64,000 nucleotides of DNA from Brasilonema angustatum HA4187-MV1 (lineage in GTDB: Bacteria; Cyanobacteriota; Cyanobacteriia; Cyanobacteriales; Nostocaceae). A program made the position numbers and the translations under genes. The stretch's first letter is position 1. Every line of letters starts with the position of its first letter. Under the pieces are notes generated by a model. The model had not been told where the DNA came from, did no database searches, and saw nothing but the letters and a program-made list of their open reading frames with translations. The stretch is taken from positions 1-64,000 of the forward strand of contig JAHHGV010000040.1 of NCBI GenBank assembly GCA_019359695.1, in the 5' to 3' direction. Shown one piece after another: positions 1 through 8,935 of this stretch.

Positions 1-1
1 C

Positions 2-1300
2 AATCTGGGAGTTGCTTACAGTAACAGAATACGGGAAAATAAAGCGCAAAATTTAGAATCGGCAATCGATGCATATCAACAAGCTTTGTTAGTTCGCACC
101 CGTGAAGCTTTTCCTGTTGATTGGGCAGGAACTCAAAACAATCTGGGAAATACTTACAGTAACAGAATACGGGGAGATAAAGCGCAAAATTTAGAATCGG
201 CAATCGATGCATATCAACAAGCTTTGTCAGTTTACACCCGTGAAGCTTTTCCTGTTGATTGGGCAAGGATTCAATACAATCTGGGAGTTGCTTACAGTGA
301 TAGAATAAAGGGAGATAAAGCGCAAAATCTAGAATCGGCAATCGATGCATTTCAACAAGCTTTGTTAGTTCGCACTCGTGAAGCTTTTCCTGTTGATTGG
401 GCAGGAACTCAAAACAATCTGGGAAATACTTACAGTCAGAGAATACGAGGAGATAAAGCGCAAAATTTAGAATCGGCAATCGATGCATATCAACAAGCTT
501 TGTCAGTTTACACCCAGGAAGCTTTTCCTGTTGATTGGGCAATGAGTCAATACAATCTGGGAGTTGCTTACAGTGATAGAATAAAGGGAGATAAAGCGCA
601 AAATCTAGAATCGGCAATCGATGCATATCAACAAGCTTTGTTAGTTCGCACCCGTGAAGCTTTTCCTGTTGATTGGGCAAGAACTCAAAACAATCTGGGA
701 ATTGCTTACAGTCAGAGAATACGGGGAGATAAAGTGCAAAATGTAGAATTGGCAATCGATGCATATCAACAAGCTTTGTTAGTTCGCACTCATAAAGCTT
801 TTCCTGTTGATTGGGCAATGACTCAAAACAATTTGGGAAATACTTACAGTGATAGAAAACGGGGAGATAAAGCGCAAAGTTTAGAATCGGCAATCAATGC
901 ATATCAACAAGCTTTGTCAGTTTACACCCGTGAAGCTTTTCCTGTTGATTGGGCAGGAACTCAAAACAATCTGGGAGTTGCTTACAGTGATAGAATAAAG
1001 GGAGATAAAGCGCAAAATTTAGAATCGGCAATCGATGCATATCAACAAGCTTTGTCAGTTCGCACTCGTGAAGCTTTTCCTGTTGGTTGGGCAAGGACTC
1101 AATACAATCTGGGAATTGCTTACAGTAACAGAAGACGGGGAGATAAAGCGCAAAATTTAGAATCGGCAATCGATGCATATCAACAAGCTTTGTCAGTTTA
1201 CACTCGTGAAGCTTTTCCTGTTGATTGGGCAAGGACTCAAAACACTCTGGGCATTGCTTACAGTGATAGAATAAAGGGAGATAAAGCGCAAAATTTAGAA
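2..1300 (+). repeat. Tandem 138-bp repeat array encoding TPR units
   Basis: About nine full units plus a cut unit at the window edge repeat every 138 bp (for example GAAGCTTTTCCTG at 104 and again at 242). Units differ at few positions, and two flavours (...VRT and ...VYT at the unit end) tend to alternate. The array continues beyond the left edge, so its copy number cannot be stated. Confidence 0.95.
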
Positions 1301-3238
1301 TCGGCGATCGCAGCTTATAAAAAAGCTTTAGAAATCCTTACCCCTACTACTCTTCCTCTGGATTGTCTCCAAACTGGAAACAACCTAGGTAATCTAGCCT
1401 TCAAACAAGGGCGATGGACAACAGCAATTGAGGCATATGAACAAGCCATAGCAGCAGTAGAACTAACCCGAACTTGGGCAACTTCCGACGCCCGCCGCCA
1501 AGAAATTTTGACAGAAGCTATTGGCGTTTATCAAAATCTCGTACAAGCCTTGATCAACATTGGGCAATTAGACAAAGCAATTAAATATGTAGAAAGTTCC
1601 CGTTCTCGGCAGCTGGTAGACTTAATGGCAAGTAACGATCTCTACGCTCGTGGAGAAATACCACCAGAAGTCAAAGAATATTTGCAGCAGTTTGAAAATC
1701 TGCAACAACAAATTAACCAGGAACAAAAACAACTCGACAATCAATCAGACAATAACAAAGAACAAGGGCATACGAAAGAAACATTTCATGAAACTTCTCG
1801 ACAATACCGCGCCGCCTTTGGGGCGAAAACGGAAAAGATTCAACGCCTGGAAGCAGAGAAGCAGCAAATTTGGGAACAAATGCGCCGCTTAGATCCAGTG
1901 CTTGCAGGACAAACCAAAGTTGATGCTCTTGATTTTACTGCCATCCAGCAACTCATCGATAGTCCTAAGACTGCCATTCTCAGTTTCTATACTACTAGCA
2001 ACGACACCCATATTTTTATTCTCCGCAATAATGAAAGCCCTCAATTGCACACTTGTTTAGGGCAAGGAATAGAAACTTTACAAAACTGGATTGGAAACAA
2101 CTGGTTACAATCGTATTTTGATGAAGATAAAAATAAAGCTACATGGGTGAGTAAAATGGGCGCTTTTCTCCAAGAACTAGCCCAGAGGCTAAGAATCAAC
2201 GAATTAATTGCTCAACACCTACAAGGTATCGAAGAACTCATCCTCATCCCCCATATTTTCCTGCACCAAATTCCTTTTGCTGCGTTACCCGTAGACTCTC
2301 CTCAATCTCCCCTTAGTAGTGGGAAACAAAGAAAGTTTCTAGGCGACAGATTTCTGATTCGTTATGCGCCCAGTTGCCAAATCTTGGAATTTTGTCACAA
2401 GCGAGAAGATCAACAGACGTTGCATGAAACGTCTCTACAATATGGCATTGTTGAAAATGCAACTGATGATTTGTACTTTACCACCTTCGAGTGTGAAAAA
2501 ATCGCCTTACTCCACCCTAATCACCAACGCTTGCAAGGTAGCCGAGAAGCAACAGTCAGCAACTATCAAAAACTAGCCAAACAAGTTCAGGGTATCCACT
2601 CCAGTCATCATGCTCAATCTCGCATTGATAATCCCCTAGAATCACAACTGTTTTTAGGGGATGGCAGTATCACCTTGGGGGAACTCATGTCTCCTGCTTG
2701 GCGACTCCCGCAACTGTTGGAGGTGTTTCTCTCCTGTTGCGAAACAAATTTTGGAGTCAGCGAAAGAACGGATGATATTTTGACTATCTCCTCCGGCTTT
2801 CTGTGTGCGGGTGCAAGAAGTGTCATCAATACCCTGTGGGCGGTTGATGATTTGGCGACGGCGTTGTTTTCTATCTTTTATTATGAGTTTCGCCAGGAAG
2901 GTTACAGTCGTGCAGAAGCGGTGCGTCAGGCGCAGGTGAAGTTGCGTACTCTGTCGGGGGAAGCGTTGAAAAATGAATATGAGGAAGAATTAGATCTGAT
3001 GCGGAAGATGAAAAACCAACAGATATATAGTGAAAGAAAAGCTCTACAAAAACAACTGAATCAGCTAGTTCAAGGTACTCCCGCGTATCAAGAATTGGAG
3101 AATAAGTACAAGCAAGTACAAGATATCCAGATGAAATTAGGGGAAATGACAGACACTCTTGTTTACTTATACGAGCAGGCTTTACCTTTCGCGCATCCCC
3201 AGTATTGGGCAGCTTTCACCTGCCAAGGGATGCGATGA
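2..3238 (+). CDS. CHAT-domain TPR-repeat protein, 5' partial
   Basis: The frame is open from the window edge, so the true N-terminus lies upstream; the first internal Met is at 86. The protein starts with about ten near-identical 46-residue TPR-like units (each with AFPVDWA and AIDAYQQAL), then a diverged unit, a helical and coiled-coil linker (about bases 1640-1900), and a C-terminal CHAT peptidase domain from about base 1950. The CHAT His-Cys pair is visible: His in GIHSSHHAQ (near 2600) and Cys in EVFLSCCETNFG (near 2730). CHAT proteins are caspase-like proteases, and the TPR array would scaffold or sense a partner. Substrate and activating signal are unknown. The near-identity of the repeats suggests recent expansion or gene conversion. 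Confidence 0.9.
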   Translation, partial: NLGVAYSNRIRENKAQNLESAIDAYQQALLVRTREAFPVDWAGTQNNLGNTYSNRIRGDKAQNLESAIDAYQQALSVYTREAFPVDWARIQYNLGVAYSDRIKGDKAQNLESAIDAFQQALLVRTREAFPVDWAGTQNNLGNTYSQRIRGDKAQNLESAIDAYQQALSVYTQEAFPVDWAMSQYNLGVAYSDRIKGDKAQNLESAIDAYQQALLVRTREAFPVDWARTQNNLGIAYSQRIRGDKVQNVELAIDAYQQALLVRTHKAFPVDWAMTQNNLGNTYSDRKRGDKAQSLESAINAYQQALSVYTREAFPVDWAGTQNNLGVAYSDRIKGDKAQNLESAIDAYQQALSVRTREAFPVGWARTQYNLGIAYSNRRRGDKAQNLESAIDAYQQALSVYTREAFPVDWARTQNTLGIAYSDRIKGDKAQNLESAIAAYKKALEILTPTTLPLDCLQTGNNLGNLAFKQGRWTTAIEAYEQAIAAVELTRTWATSDARRQEILTEAIGVYQNLVQALINIGQLDKAIKYVESSRSRQLVDLMASNDLYARGEIPPEVKEYLQQFENLQQQINQEQKQLDNQSDNNKEQGHTKETFHETSRQYRAAFGAKTEKIQRLEAEKQQIWEQMRRLDPVLAGQTKVDALDFTAIQQLIDSPKTAILSFYTTSNDTHIFILRNNESPQLHTCLGQGIETLQNWIGNNWLQSYFDEDKNKATWVSKMGAFLQELAQRLRINELIAQHLQGIEELILIPHIFLHQIPFAALPVDSPQSPLSSGKQRKFLGDRFLIRYAPSCQILEFCHKREDQQTLHETSLQYGIVENATDDLYFTTFECEKIALLHPNHQRLQGSREATVSNYQKLAKQVQGIHSSHHAQSRIDNPLESQLFLGDGSITLGELMSPAWRLPQLLEVFLSCCETNFGVSERTDDILTISSGFLCAGARSVINTLWAVDDLATALFSIFYYEFRQEGYSRAEAVRQAQVKLRTLSGEALKNEYEEELDLMRKMKNQQIYSERKALQKQLNQLVQGTPAYQELENKYKQVQDIQMKLGEMTDTLVYLYEQALPFAHPQYWAAFTCQGMR

Positions 3239-3284
3239 CGGGTGTTGACTGAAGCTGAAAACCTTCTGCAGTCGTCTCGCTTTT

Positions 3285-3364
3285 ACCTCACCCTCGCTTG
3301 AATCGGCGCTAAAATCTTTCCCTCTCCTTCAAGGAGAGGGATGCCCGATAGGGCAGGGTGAGGT
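3285..3364. repeat. Nested inverted repeat between genes
   Basis: Outer arms ACCTCACCCT and AGGGTGAGGT enclose a perfect inner hairpin at 3320-3340 (CCCTCTCC, then TTCAA, then GGAGAGGG). Similar foldback elements are common between genes in filamentous cyanobacteria (recalled, not searched). It lies 46 bp after the CHAT stop and may also end transcription, although no T-run follows. Confidence 0.7.
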
Positions 3365-3513
3365 TAAATCAACGTGGAATTAAAGCTGTACCCCTACCCT
3401 ATAGTGTATGCCACACTATAACCTCTGTAGTATTTTATTCTCAAATTTCTGCATAACTCACCCCTCAAATCTCGACAGTTTCATGAAAGCTCAAATCACA
3501 TGGAACTATCGCA

Positions 3514-4281
3514 ATGGCAAGACAATATCGCACACCACGCCCCAATAATCAAACATCTGTTAATAACAGCACACCCTCAAAAACCCCTCAACAGCAGGAA
3601 AAACTCTGGTGGAAATATCTTGCTATTTCGGGAGTTGGCTTAGTTGGAATCAGTTTTCTCACAGTACCAGTTTGGCTTGATAGCAGAATCCAAAGAGTTA
3701 TTAGTATTGAAGCCAGTGATGTTTCCGAATCTGCCAAAAAATTTCCATTCCTACAACAGCAACATTGCGAAGCACTTGCCCATCAACTAAAACCTGGTGA
3801 CACAATTGTTGAAATGCAATTTGCTGATAACCCAGAAGTTATTCGTGACATCACAATTAATAATACCCTCTTCCTTCTCGGTCAATGCAAACAAACAAAT
3901 CCTGACAGCAAACAACCAAAATCTGACGTTGGTGAGCAACGAGGAACTTCAGTCATTTTATTATTAGAGCGTATTATTACAATTCTTGAAGAGAAGCGTA
4001 CCAAAGGTTTAAAAAATCCGATGGTAGTAACGATTACTCTTCAAGCTGCTGAACCGGGACCAGGACAACCAAAATTAGATTTTCAACGGATAAAAACGTT
4101 AGTAGAAAAAATAACTTCTAACCGGGGCATAGTAGCAATTATGGGAACAACCGGGAAGTTACAGAGTGAGTTAACCAATCATCTCAAAGATAACTCACAC
4201 GCCAATGTTTGTACATTCAAAGATATTAAAGATTGTGTGGAGTCGTCGTTTCAACAAGGACGAGAAATGCGAATTAATTAA
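3514..4281 (+). CDS. Hypothetical protein with one N-terminal membrane anchor
   Basis: A 255-residue protein of no family I recognise. Residues 1-30 are polar and rich in Gln, Asn and Pro; residues about 33-55 form one hydrophobic segment (WKYLAISGVGLVGISFL); the rest is a soluble domain with alternating strands and helices. The segment IVAIMGTTGKLQSEL is glycine-rich but does not make a convincing P-loop. It follows the CHAT protease on the same strand after 275 bp, so a functional link is possible but unproven. Start chosen at the first ATG in the open frame; no clear ribosome-binding site is seen. Confidence 0.6.
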   Translation: MARQYRTPRPNNQTSVNNSTPSKTPQQQEKLWWKYLAISGVGLVGISFLTVPVWLDSRIQRVISIEASDVSESAKKFPFLQQQHCEALAHQLKPGDTIVEMQFADNPEVIRDITINNTLFLLGQCKQTNPDSKQPKSDVGEQRGTSVILLLERIITILEEKRTKGLKNPMVVTITLQAAEPGPGQPKLDFQRIKTLVEKITSNRGIVAIMGTTGKLQSELTNHLKDNSHANVCTFKDIKDCVESSFQQGREMRIN

Positions 4282-4312
4282 GAAACGTTTGGCGAATAGA
4301 ATTCGCCAGGTA

Positions 4313-4434
4313 TTTTTTCGTTCCCTGGCTCTGGCAGGGAATGCATAACTGTGGGCTGCTGCCTCAATATAATTATTGGGAGGCGGTAGCCCTCTTTTGA
4401 GGCATTCCCATGCAGAGGATAGGAACGAAAAAAA
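4313..4434. repeat. Foldback (MITE-like) element of about 120 bp
   Basis: Outer arms TTTTTTCGTTCC and GGAACGAAAAAAA enclose a second stem (GGGCTGCTGCCTC with GAGGCGGTAGCCC). Such long imperfect palindromes are widely dispersed in Nostocales genomes (recalled). It fills the gap between two genes, and because of the terminal T-runs it could act as a two-way terminator. Confidence 0.75.
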
Positions 4435-4531
4435 TTCTTACAAAAAAACTCCAAACTCAGCATAACTCACATACGTTTTCTCGACAGGTAATTACAGCAA
4501 TCAAAAAGCAATTAAAAGGAGAATGTGAGTT

Positions 4532-5746
4532 ATGACTTTGCAACCAAAAATTAAATTAGAAGGCATCTCTCAACAAGATTTGCAACCAATTATTATAAGT
4601 TGGTTAAATCATCAGCCAGAACAAATTGAACGTTTAGCACATTCCGATAAACCCGAAATTAAGCAATTCTTATCCCAACAAGCTGATGCAGAACTCGCGC
4701 AAGCCCGCACTGATGACTTGTCTCATAAAGCAAGACAGTGCAATAAGTCCACCAAAAATCTGATTAAAACGATTGTGATATTTGTTGGCGCTCTTACCTT
4801 CAGTGCTGCACCTCAGTTGTTAGCTTCTGGGGCGGCGCGTGGTCCGTTAGCCATTTCTGCTGGTATTCTGGGCGGTGGGGCTGCAACGTTTTTTGTAGAG
4901 GAACTGGGAGTTAAAGGTGTAACCAAGAAACGTCGGCGTCACAATTCTCTATCTGCTCAAGACAGTTTGGAAAATCAACACAGCGCCTATCCCTCTCAAA
5001 ATCAATTGGTAGATTTCTATTTCAATGCACAGAAGGTACGGCTATTACAAGTTGAAGGTGAAAATCTCACAACCGACTTCAAAGCTGATCTTGCCATTGC
5101 TGGATTACTGAGTGTAGTAGAAGGCGCTACTGCATTCGTGCTCATCCTTCCTGCGGGTTTAGGTATGGCATTTTTGGCTGCTGGGTTCCCAGTGGCGCTC
5201 ACTTGGGCTGCAATCTTGTTTCAGAGCAGACATTTTGACTTTGCTGAATACTGCGCTGATTTGATTAAAAAGTACGAACCATTCCAACCTTCCCCTGAGG
5301 TATCTGAAGAAGAAGCACGACAAGTTCAATCCTTGGATTACTCTTTCAAATATGTCGCGGAAGGAGACAAAACAGGACTACTCAAAAATCTTGACATGGC
5401 GCGGGCGTATTTTGATATCTGTTATGCAGATAAAAAACTACAGCAAATTGCAAAGCACTATATTCACGAGTTAAATGAACTGCGATTACAACTTTGTGAA
5501 CAACTCAAACACCTTGAAGAACAATGGGTTATGCCCGAAATTGACATTGCTGGTTCTGCACCTACAGAAGAGCAAAATCTTGATGAAAAGCTAAAAAATC
5601 AAAAAGCTGAGTGGATTGCACAGAAAACTTGTGAACTCGAAGCTTTGTATCAAGAGTATGCAGAAATGATTACCTTCAAGTATGAGCAACAGTTTTTAGT
5701 CTGGCAGGAAGAAAAAGCTCGTGCTCAGAAAATGTTTACCCGTTAA
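4532..5746 (+). CDS. Hypothetical multi-pass membrane protein with coiled-coil tail
   Basis: 404 residues. There are two hydrophobic regions: residues about 80-125 (IKTIVIFVGALTFSAAPQLL, then a Gly/Ala-rich stretch) and about 180-230 (LSVVEGATAFVLILPAGLGM onward), each able to span the membrane once or twice. The N-terminal 70 residues and the last 150 are charged and helical, consistent with cytosolic coiled coils. A good ribosome-binding site (AAAAGGAGA) sits 8 bp before the ATG. No family recognised. It is the last plus-strand gene before the minus-strand ParM operon and is probably part of the left accessory block with the CHAT protease. Confidence 0.65.
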   Translation: MTLQPKIKLEGISQQDLQPIIISWLNHQPEQIERLAHSDKPEIKQFLSQQADAELAQARTDDLSHKARQCNKSTKNLIKTIVIFVGALTFSAAPQLLASGAARGPLAISAGILGGGAATFFVEELGVKGVTKKRRRHNSLSAQDSLENQHSAYPSQNQLVDFYFNAQKVRLLQVEGENLTTDFKADLAIAGLLSVVEGATAFVLILPAGLGMAFLAAGFPVALTWAAILFQSRHFDFAEYCADLIKKYEPFQPSPEVSEEEARQVQSLDYSFKYVAEGDKTGLLKNLDMARAYFDICYADKKLQQIAKHYIHELNELRLQLCEQLKHLEEQWVMPEIDIAGSAPTEEQNLDEKLKNQKAEWIAQKTCELEALYQEYAEMITFKYEQQFLVWQEEKARAQKMFTR

Positions 5747-6060
5747 TCTAGGGTGACTTCGGACACTTGCATAAAGCAACCAAATTTGATTAATGCTATT
5801 TGGTTGCGCTCACGAGATGCGCAGTGTGGTAATGTCCGTTGAGTTCAATGAGTGCGCCTTCAAGACGCGATACGCACAAGCTAAAGCCTCCGGCTTATCG
5901 CGCCGCTGTCAAATCCTCCTGATATCCTTCTGTCTGCAAGTCAGCAATCTCTAGATAAGTGGGAGCACTAATATAAGCTGGGTCAAACGGAGACAATGCA
6001 ATAACACAATACAATGTAAAAAAGCCCTTCCAGCACGAAGAGCTTTCCATGTGTAGAACT
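5747..6060. other. Gene-free interval
   Basis: About 310 bp without a plausible gene. It holds short cyanobacterial repeat fragments near 5870-5910 (GCGATACGC..., then GCCTCCGGCTTATCGC) and AT-rich DNA. I see no promoter or RNA gene that I would defend. Confidence 0.5.
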
Positions 6061-6094
6061 AAAAACTGGCGACTCCCAAAGTTAGCCAGTTTTT
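6061..6094 (-). terminator. Rho-independent terminator of the ParM operon
   Basis: AAAAACTGGC and GCCAGTTTTT form a 10-bp stem around a 14-nt loop, just past the stop codon of the last minus-strand gene (6099). It has a T-run on both strands and could stop transcription from either side. Confidence 0.75.
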
Positions 6095-6098
6095 AACT

Positions 6099-6287
6099 TT
6101 AAACCGACTGACGTTTTAACTCTTGTATCAATACTTGACTGCGTTTGCTAGCATCTTTTGCTTGTTGTCTGTACTGTTTGGCTTGTTCTCGGTCTGTCAA
6201 ACATACTTCAGTTGCTTTTTTACTAAATTTGACAGCTTGACTACTGAGTTCCTTAATCCGAGTTTTTAATTCTTCAATTGTTTTCAT
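6099..6287 (-). CDS. Small helical protein (62 aa), last gene of the ParM operon
   Basis: It starts at the ATG at 6287, which overlaps the TGA of the upstream split gene in an ATGA junction, a normal sign of translational coupling. A longer open frame exists upstream but it reads through the 3' end of the group II intron, so it is not a real extension. The product is rich in Lys, Gln and Glu with regular heptads (IEELKTRIKELSSQAVKFSK), so a coiled coil is likely. No family recognised. It lies in the same operon as the ParM/ParR-like pair and is followed by a terminator. Confidence 0.7.
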   Translation of the reverse strand: MKTIEELKTRIKELSSQAVKFSKKATEVCLTDREQAKQYRQQAKDASKRSQVLIQELKRQSV

Positions 6288-8621
6288 TCTGACTCCAATT
6301 CTGAGATGACAATCTCTAAATTTTCTACTTCTGGTTAGGTCGAGGAGGGATATTATTCCCTGCCCCTCCCGTTTAAATCCGGACGTGCCGCTTTCACTGC
6401 ATCCGGCTTCCGACAATCTTAGGCTATTTGCCCTTGCCCATGTGTATATACTGATGGCATGATTGGTGAACTGCGAGAAGATTCTCTTGTTTCCAATCAT
6501 TATGATTTCCGTTGATGTGGTGAAGATGTACTTTTTCCTCATCATTGAATCTCAATCCACAGTGACTGCATGAATGGTTTTGTTTCTTCAAGGTTTTTGC
6601 TGTTACTCCGTCGTAATATTTTGAATTCCTTTCACTCCAATAGATTACATTGCCGTCGAATGGGGAGGCGTCCCCTTTCACACTGACAAATGCATTTTCT
6701 TTGTATGGTACTGCCGGAAAAGCCTTTTTACAAAGTTCTTTCGCTTTTTCACGATTTACTTTAGACTCTTTGCGGAAGACTCTATTTGCTCGTTTGTTCA
6801 TAAACCATAACGAGAATTTAGAGCCATCCATTTTGCAGTACCTATGATAGTTTCTCCATCCTCTTACGACTGGTGCTAACTTTATAGCCTTGATTAGAGC
6901 ACCATAATTTGAGTTATTGACGATGGTTTTTACTTTCTGGCGGAATTTTTGAAAATTTTCTTTTGATGGAACACTTCTAAATTTTCCGTTGGATTGTACA
7001 TAAAAATGCCATCCTAAGAAATTAAACCCTTCTGTCGAATCAACGAGTTTTGTCTTTGAAACTTTAATCCTTAGTCCTCTTGCTTTTAAAAATTTTTCGA
7101 TTTCAAGAAGTACGTGATTTGGGTTTTCACCAGGTTTTATGAAACATACCATGTCGTCTGCATAGCGGACAGATGGATGTATTTTCTCGATTCCATTAAG
7201 CGCTATATTTGCTAATAACGGACTAATCACTCCGCCTTGGGGCGTTCCTTGTTCTGGGAATTCTATTTCAGTTCCAGACTTTAGACATCTCCATAGTCCA
7301 GCTTTTATTAATCTGGGTGCGATTACTCGACACATAATGGAGCCGTGATGAATTCTGTCAAAGCATTTTTCGATATCTAACTCAAGAATTCTTTTGTTAA
7401 TACCGTTTTTATTTGAGGCTAAATTATTTTGAATAATTTTTTGACAGTCATGAGTGGAGCGTCCGGGTCTGAAACCGTAGCTTCTTTCATGAAATGTTGC
7501 CTCGTGTGCTGGTTCGATGGCATATTTTATTAGACATTGCCAAGCTCTGTCCGAGATTGTTGGTATCTTTAAGATACGTTTTGTGCCATCTTTCTTGGGT
7601 ATTGGAACCTTTCTTAGTTTTTGATGTTTCCATTTATAAACTTCTGCTTTGAGCAGTTGGTCAAGTTCTAATCTTTCCTTGAAAGATAATGCCACCTTTC
7701 CATCAATTCCAGCGGTTTTAGCGCCAATGTTTAGTTGAGTTACCTGACGGATAGCCAGTAATCTTGCACTTCTGGACTTCAGAATAAGCTTTTGGAGATT
7801 TTTGACTCGTTTGTTGTCTCTAGCTCGCATCGCTTTCCACAATCTGCATTGTAGTCGAAAAAGAATTTTCCGGAATTTCTTCCAGGGTAATTCCTTCCAA
7901 AGTTCACTATTTCTATTGCTAGTCATGTGTCTAACTGTGCTCCGTTGCTTCATGTGTTCTGATTGCCTCGAAGCAATTACGCTTCGTCCTACCCGAAGAC
8001 AGAAGAATTCGGCATCTCGTCTTGCTTACTGGGGTTTCGACCTCTCCCCAGACTTCTGTATCGTTTTTATTCGTTCCGTTTCTCAGATTGTTTTGATGAT
8101 TTAGGGTAGTTCAATTTGCCTATCCTCTCCTCAGAGATTACAGCTAACTTATGAAAATTGCTGTGAGCATAAGGGGATGAGGTCTACATTTTGTTTTCAG
8201 GTTGTAGCCTTAGACTAAGACACTTTTCTAGGACTTGTTTACCCATGTCATCTCCCCATTAGCGCCAGGGTAGCTACCTGCTTTGCCCCATGATTGCGCC
8301 CTGCTACCCGCTTCAGCCTCCGAAATTCCGAGTTCGGTCACTGTGGTCAGATAGGGAGTCACTTGTCTCCTCAAGGGTAGGACTTTCACCTACATCTGTG
8401 AAACAGTTGAGGGTTTTCTAGGATACTTGCCCTCTCTAAGTTATGGATTTACTTAGAAACGAATCGCACTCATAAAGTCTATCTGCTCTACTAGCCAACA
8501 AGCTAGCATCATCAAAATCATTGTTTTCTATTGCTTTGTCGTGGGCTTCATACAATTCTTCAATGATTTGGTGTAGTTGTGCATAAGCTTTTAGCAATGC
8601 ATTTCGTGTTTCTGATTTCAT
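6284..8621 (-). CDS. Small coiled-coil protein gene split by a group II intron
   Basis: Exon 1 is 8470-8621 (MKSETRNALLKAYAQL... ending ASRADRLYE) and exon 2 is about 6284-6332. Joining them exactly gives 201 bp: a 66-residue helical protein ending EVENLEIVISELESE, whose TGA overlaps the start of the next gene. Unspliced, the frame runs into the intron and stops after CDSFLSKSIT. That the two halves rebuild one continuous heptad pattern and an ATGA junction strongly supports a once-intact gene. Whether splicing still restores it is inference. Function unknown; probably an accessory of the partition operon. Confidence 0.75.
6376..6411 (-). ncRNA. Group II intron domain V
   Basis: The minus strand reads AGCCGGATGCAGTGAAAG followed by CGGCACGTCCGGATTT, the 34-nt hairpin with GAAA-type loop and AGC catalytic triad region expected of domain V. 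It lies just after the maturase stop, as usual, and is followed by the domain VI stem GAGGG/CCCTC. Confidence 0.9.
6424..7953 (-). CDS. Group II intron reverse transcriptase/maturase with HNH endonuclease
   Basis: Domains in order: N-terminal RVT-N (residues about 15-85), reverse transcriptase with SYGFRPGRSTHDC, the QGTPQGGVISPLLANI motif and catalytic YADD, then the maturase (GIIM) domain around APVVRGWRNYHRYC, and a C-terminal HNH domain with CSHCGLRF and HLHHINGNHNDWKQENL. The protein binds and splices its own intron RNA, and the HNH nicks target DNA for retrohoming. All key residues are present, so it looks active. The ATG at 7926 (MTSNRNS) is an alternative start. It is complete and in the same orientation as the host operon. 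Confidence 0.95.
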   Translation of the reverse strand: MKQRSTVRHMTSNRNSELWKELPWKKFRKILFRLQCRLWKAMRARDNKRVKNLQKLILKSRSARLLAIRQVTQLNIGAKTAGIDGKVALSFKERLELDQLLKAEVYKWKHQKLRKVPIPKKDGTKRILKIPTISDRAWQCLIKYAIEPAHEATFHERSYGFRPGRSTHDCQKIIQNNLASNKNGINKRILELDIEKCFDRIHHGSIMCRVIAPRLIKAGLWRCLKSGTEIEFPEQGTPQGGVISPLLANIALNGIEKIHPSVRYADDMVCFIKPGENPNHVLLEIEKFLKARGLRIKVSKTKLVDSTEGFNFLGWHFYVQSNGKFRSVPSKENFQKFRQKVKTIVNNSNYGALIKAIKLAPVVRGWRNYHRYCKMDGSKFSLWFMNKRANRVFRKESKVNREKAKELCKKAFPAVPYKENAFVSVKGDASPFDGNVIYWSERNSKYYDGVTAKTLKKQNHSCSHCGLRFNDEEKVHLHHINGNHNDWKQENLLAVHQSCHQYIHMGKGK

Positions 8622-8671
8622 GTTTGCTGGTGTCTTGTTGGATTTATTTTATACTCCCAATGCTTTCAGTT

Positions 8672-8935
8672 TTAAAGCTCTATTCCACCGTCAAATTCTT
8701 CAGGATCGTCTGTTTCTATCAACACAGGTTTAACGAGTTGTTCTTGATGACCATTTGAGCTTGCAGGCGCTGTTGTTGATATTTCAGGTACAACAGAGTA
8801 CTTTCCTTCTAAATACCGCAGATAAAACCCTATTGCATCCTCTACAAACCGACTCTCACTAACTAAGAGCGCTTCACACCATTGCTGTACTTTGAGCTTT
8901 TGATACTTCTTAATTCTGATTTTGTCAGCACCCAT
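8672..8935 (-). CDS. ParR-like small partition adaptor (putative)
   Basis: An 87-residue protein whose ATG overlaps the last base of the parM-like TAA (8935), so the two are co-translated. The N-terminal half is basic with helix-forming segments (KIRIKKYQKLKVQQWCEALL, then SRFVEDAIGFYLRYLEGK), compatible with a small ribbon-helix-helix-type DNA binder; the C-terminal tail is acidic (ETDDPEEFDGG). Type II partition loci encode an actin-like ATPase followed at once by a small DNA-binding adaptor, and this matches in size and place. The assignment rests on context; sequence similarity to ParR is not obvious by eye. Confidence 0.55.
   Translation of the reverse strand: MGADKIRIKKYQKLKVQQWCEALLVSESRFVEDAIGFYLRYLEGKYSVVPEISTTAPASSNGHQEQLVKPVLIETDDPEEFDGGIEL

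Larger units (their letters stand above)
6334..8469 (-). mobile_element. Group II intron with encoded maturase
   Basis: On the minus strand the element opens with GTGCGATTCG (8469 downward; group II 5' consensus GTGYG) and ends near 6334 with ...GACCTAAC (consensus ends AY). It carries a maturase ORF, a clear domain V and a domain VI-like hairpin after it. Total length is about 2.1 kb. The 520 bp between the 5' end and the maturase ORF is the folded domain I-III RNA and has no gene. The reading frame of the split host gene fits best if the 3' junction is one base further (6333), so this end is uncertain by one base. Confidence 0.9.

Noticed and set aside
894-1232. Minus-strand ORF with repeated protein sequence
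   Set aside because: It is only the antisense of the TPR-coding repeats, so the repetition is inherited from the plus strand.
2-1300. Possible CRISPR array
   Set aside because: The 138-bp units are contiguous, without spacers, and keep one open reading frame.
6288-6545. N-terminal extension of the small gene at 6099
   Set aside because: This part crosses the 3' end of the group II intron, including domain V, and is not coding; the real start is at 6287.
6424-7953. Reverse transcriptase as part of a retron or diversity-generating element
   Set aside because: The maturase domain, the HNH domain, domain V and a GTGCG 5' end identify a group II intron; no template/variable repeat pair is seen.
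7802-8104. Plus-strand ORF of 100 codons
   Set aside because: It lies antisense to the intron RNA and maturase and has no domain pattern.
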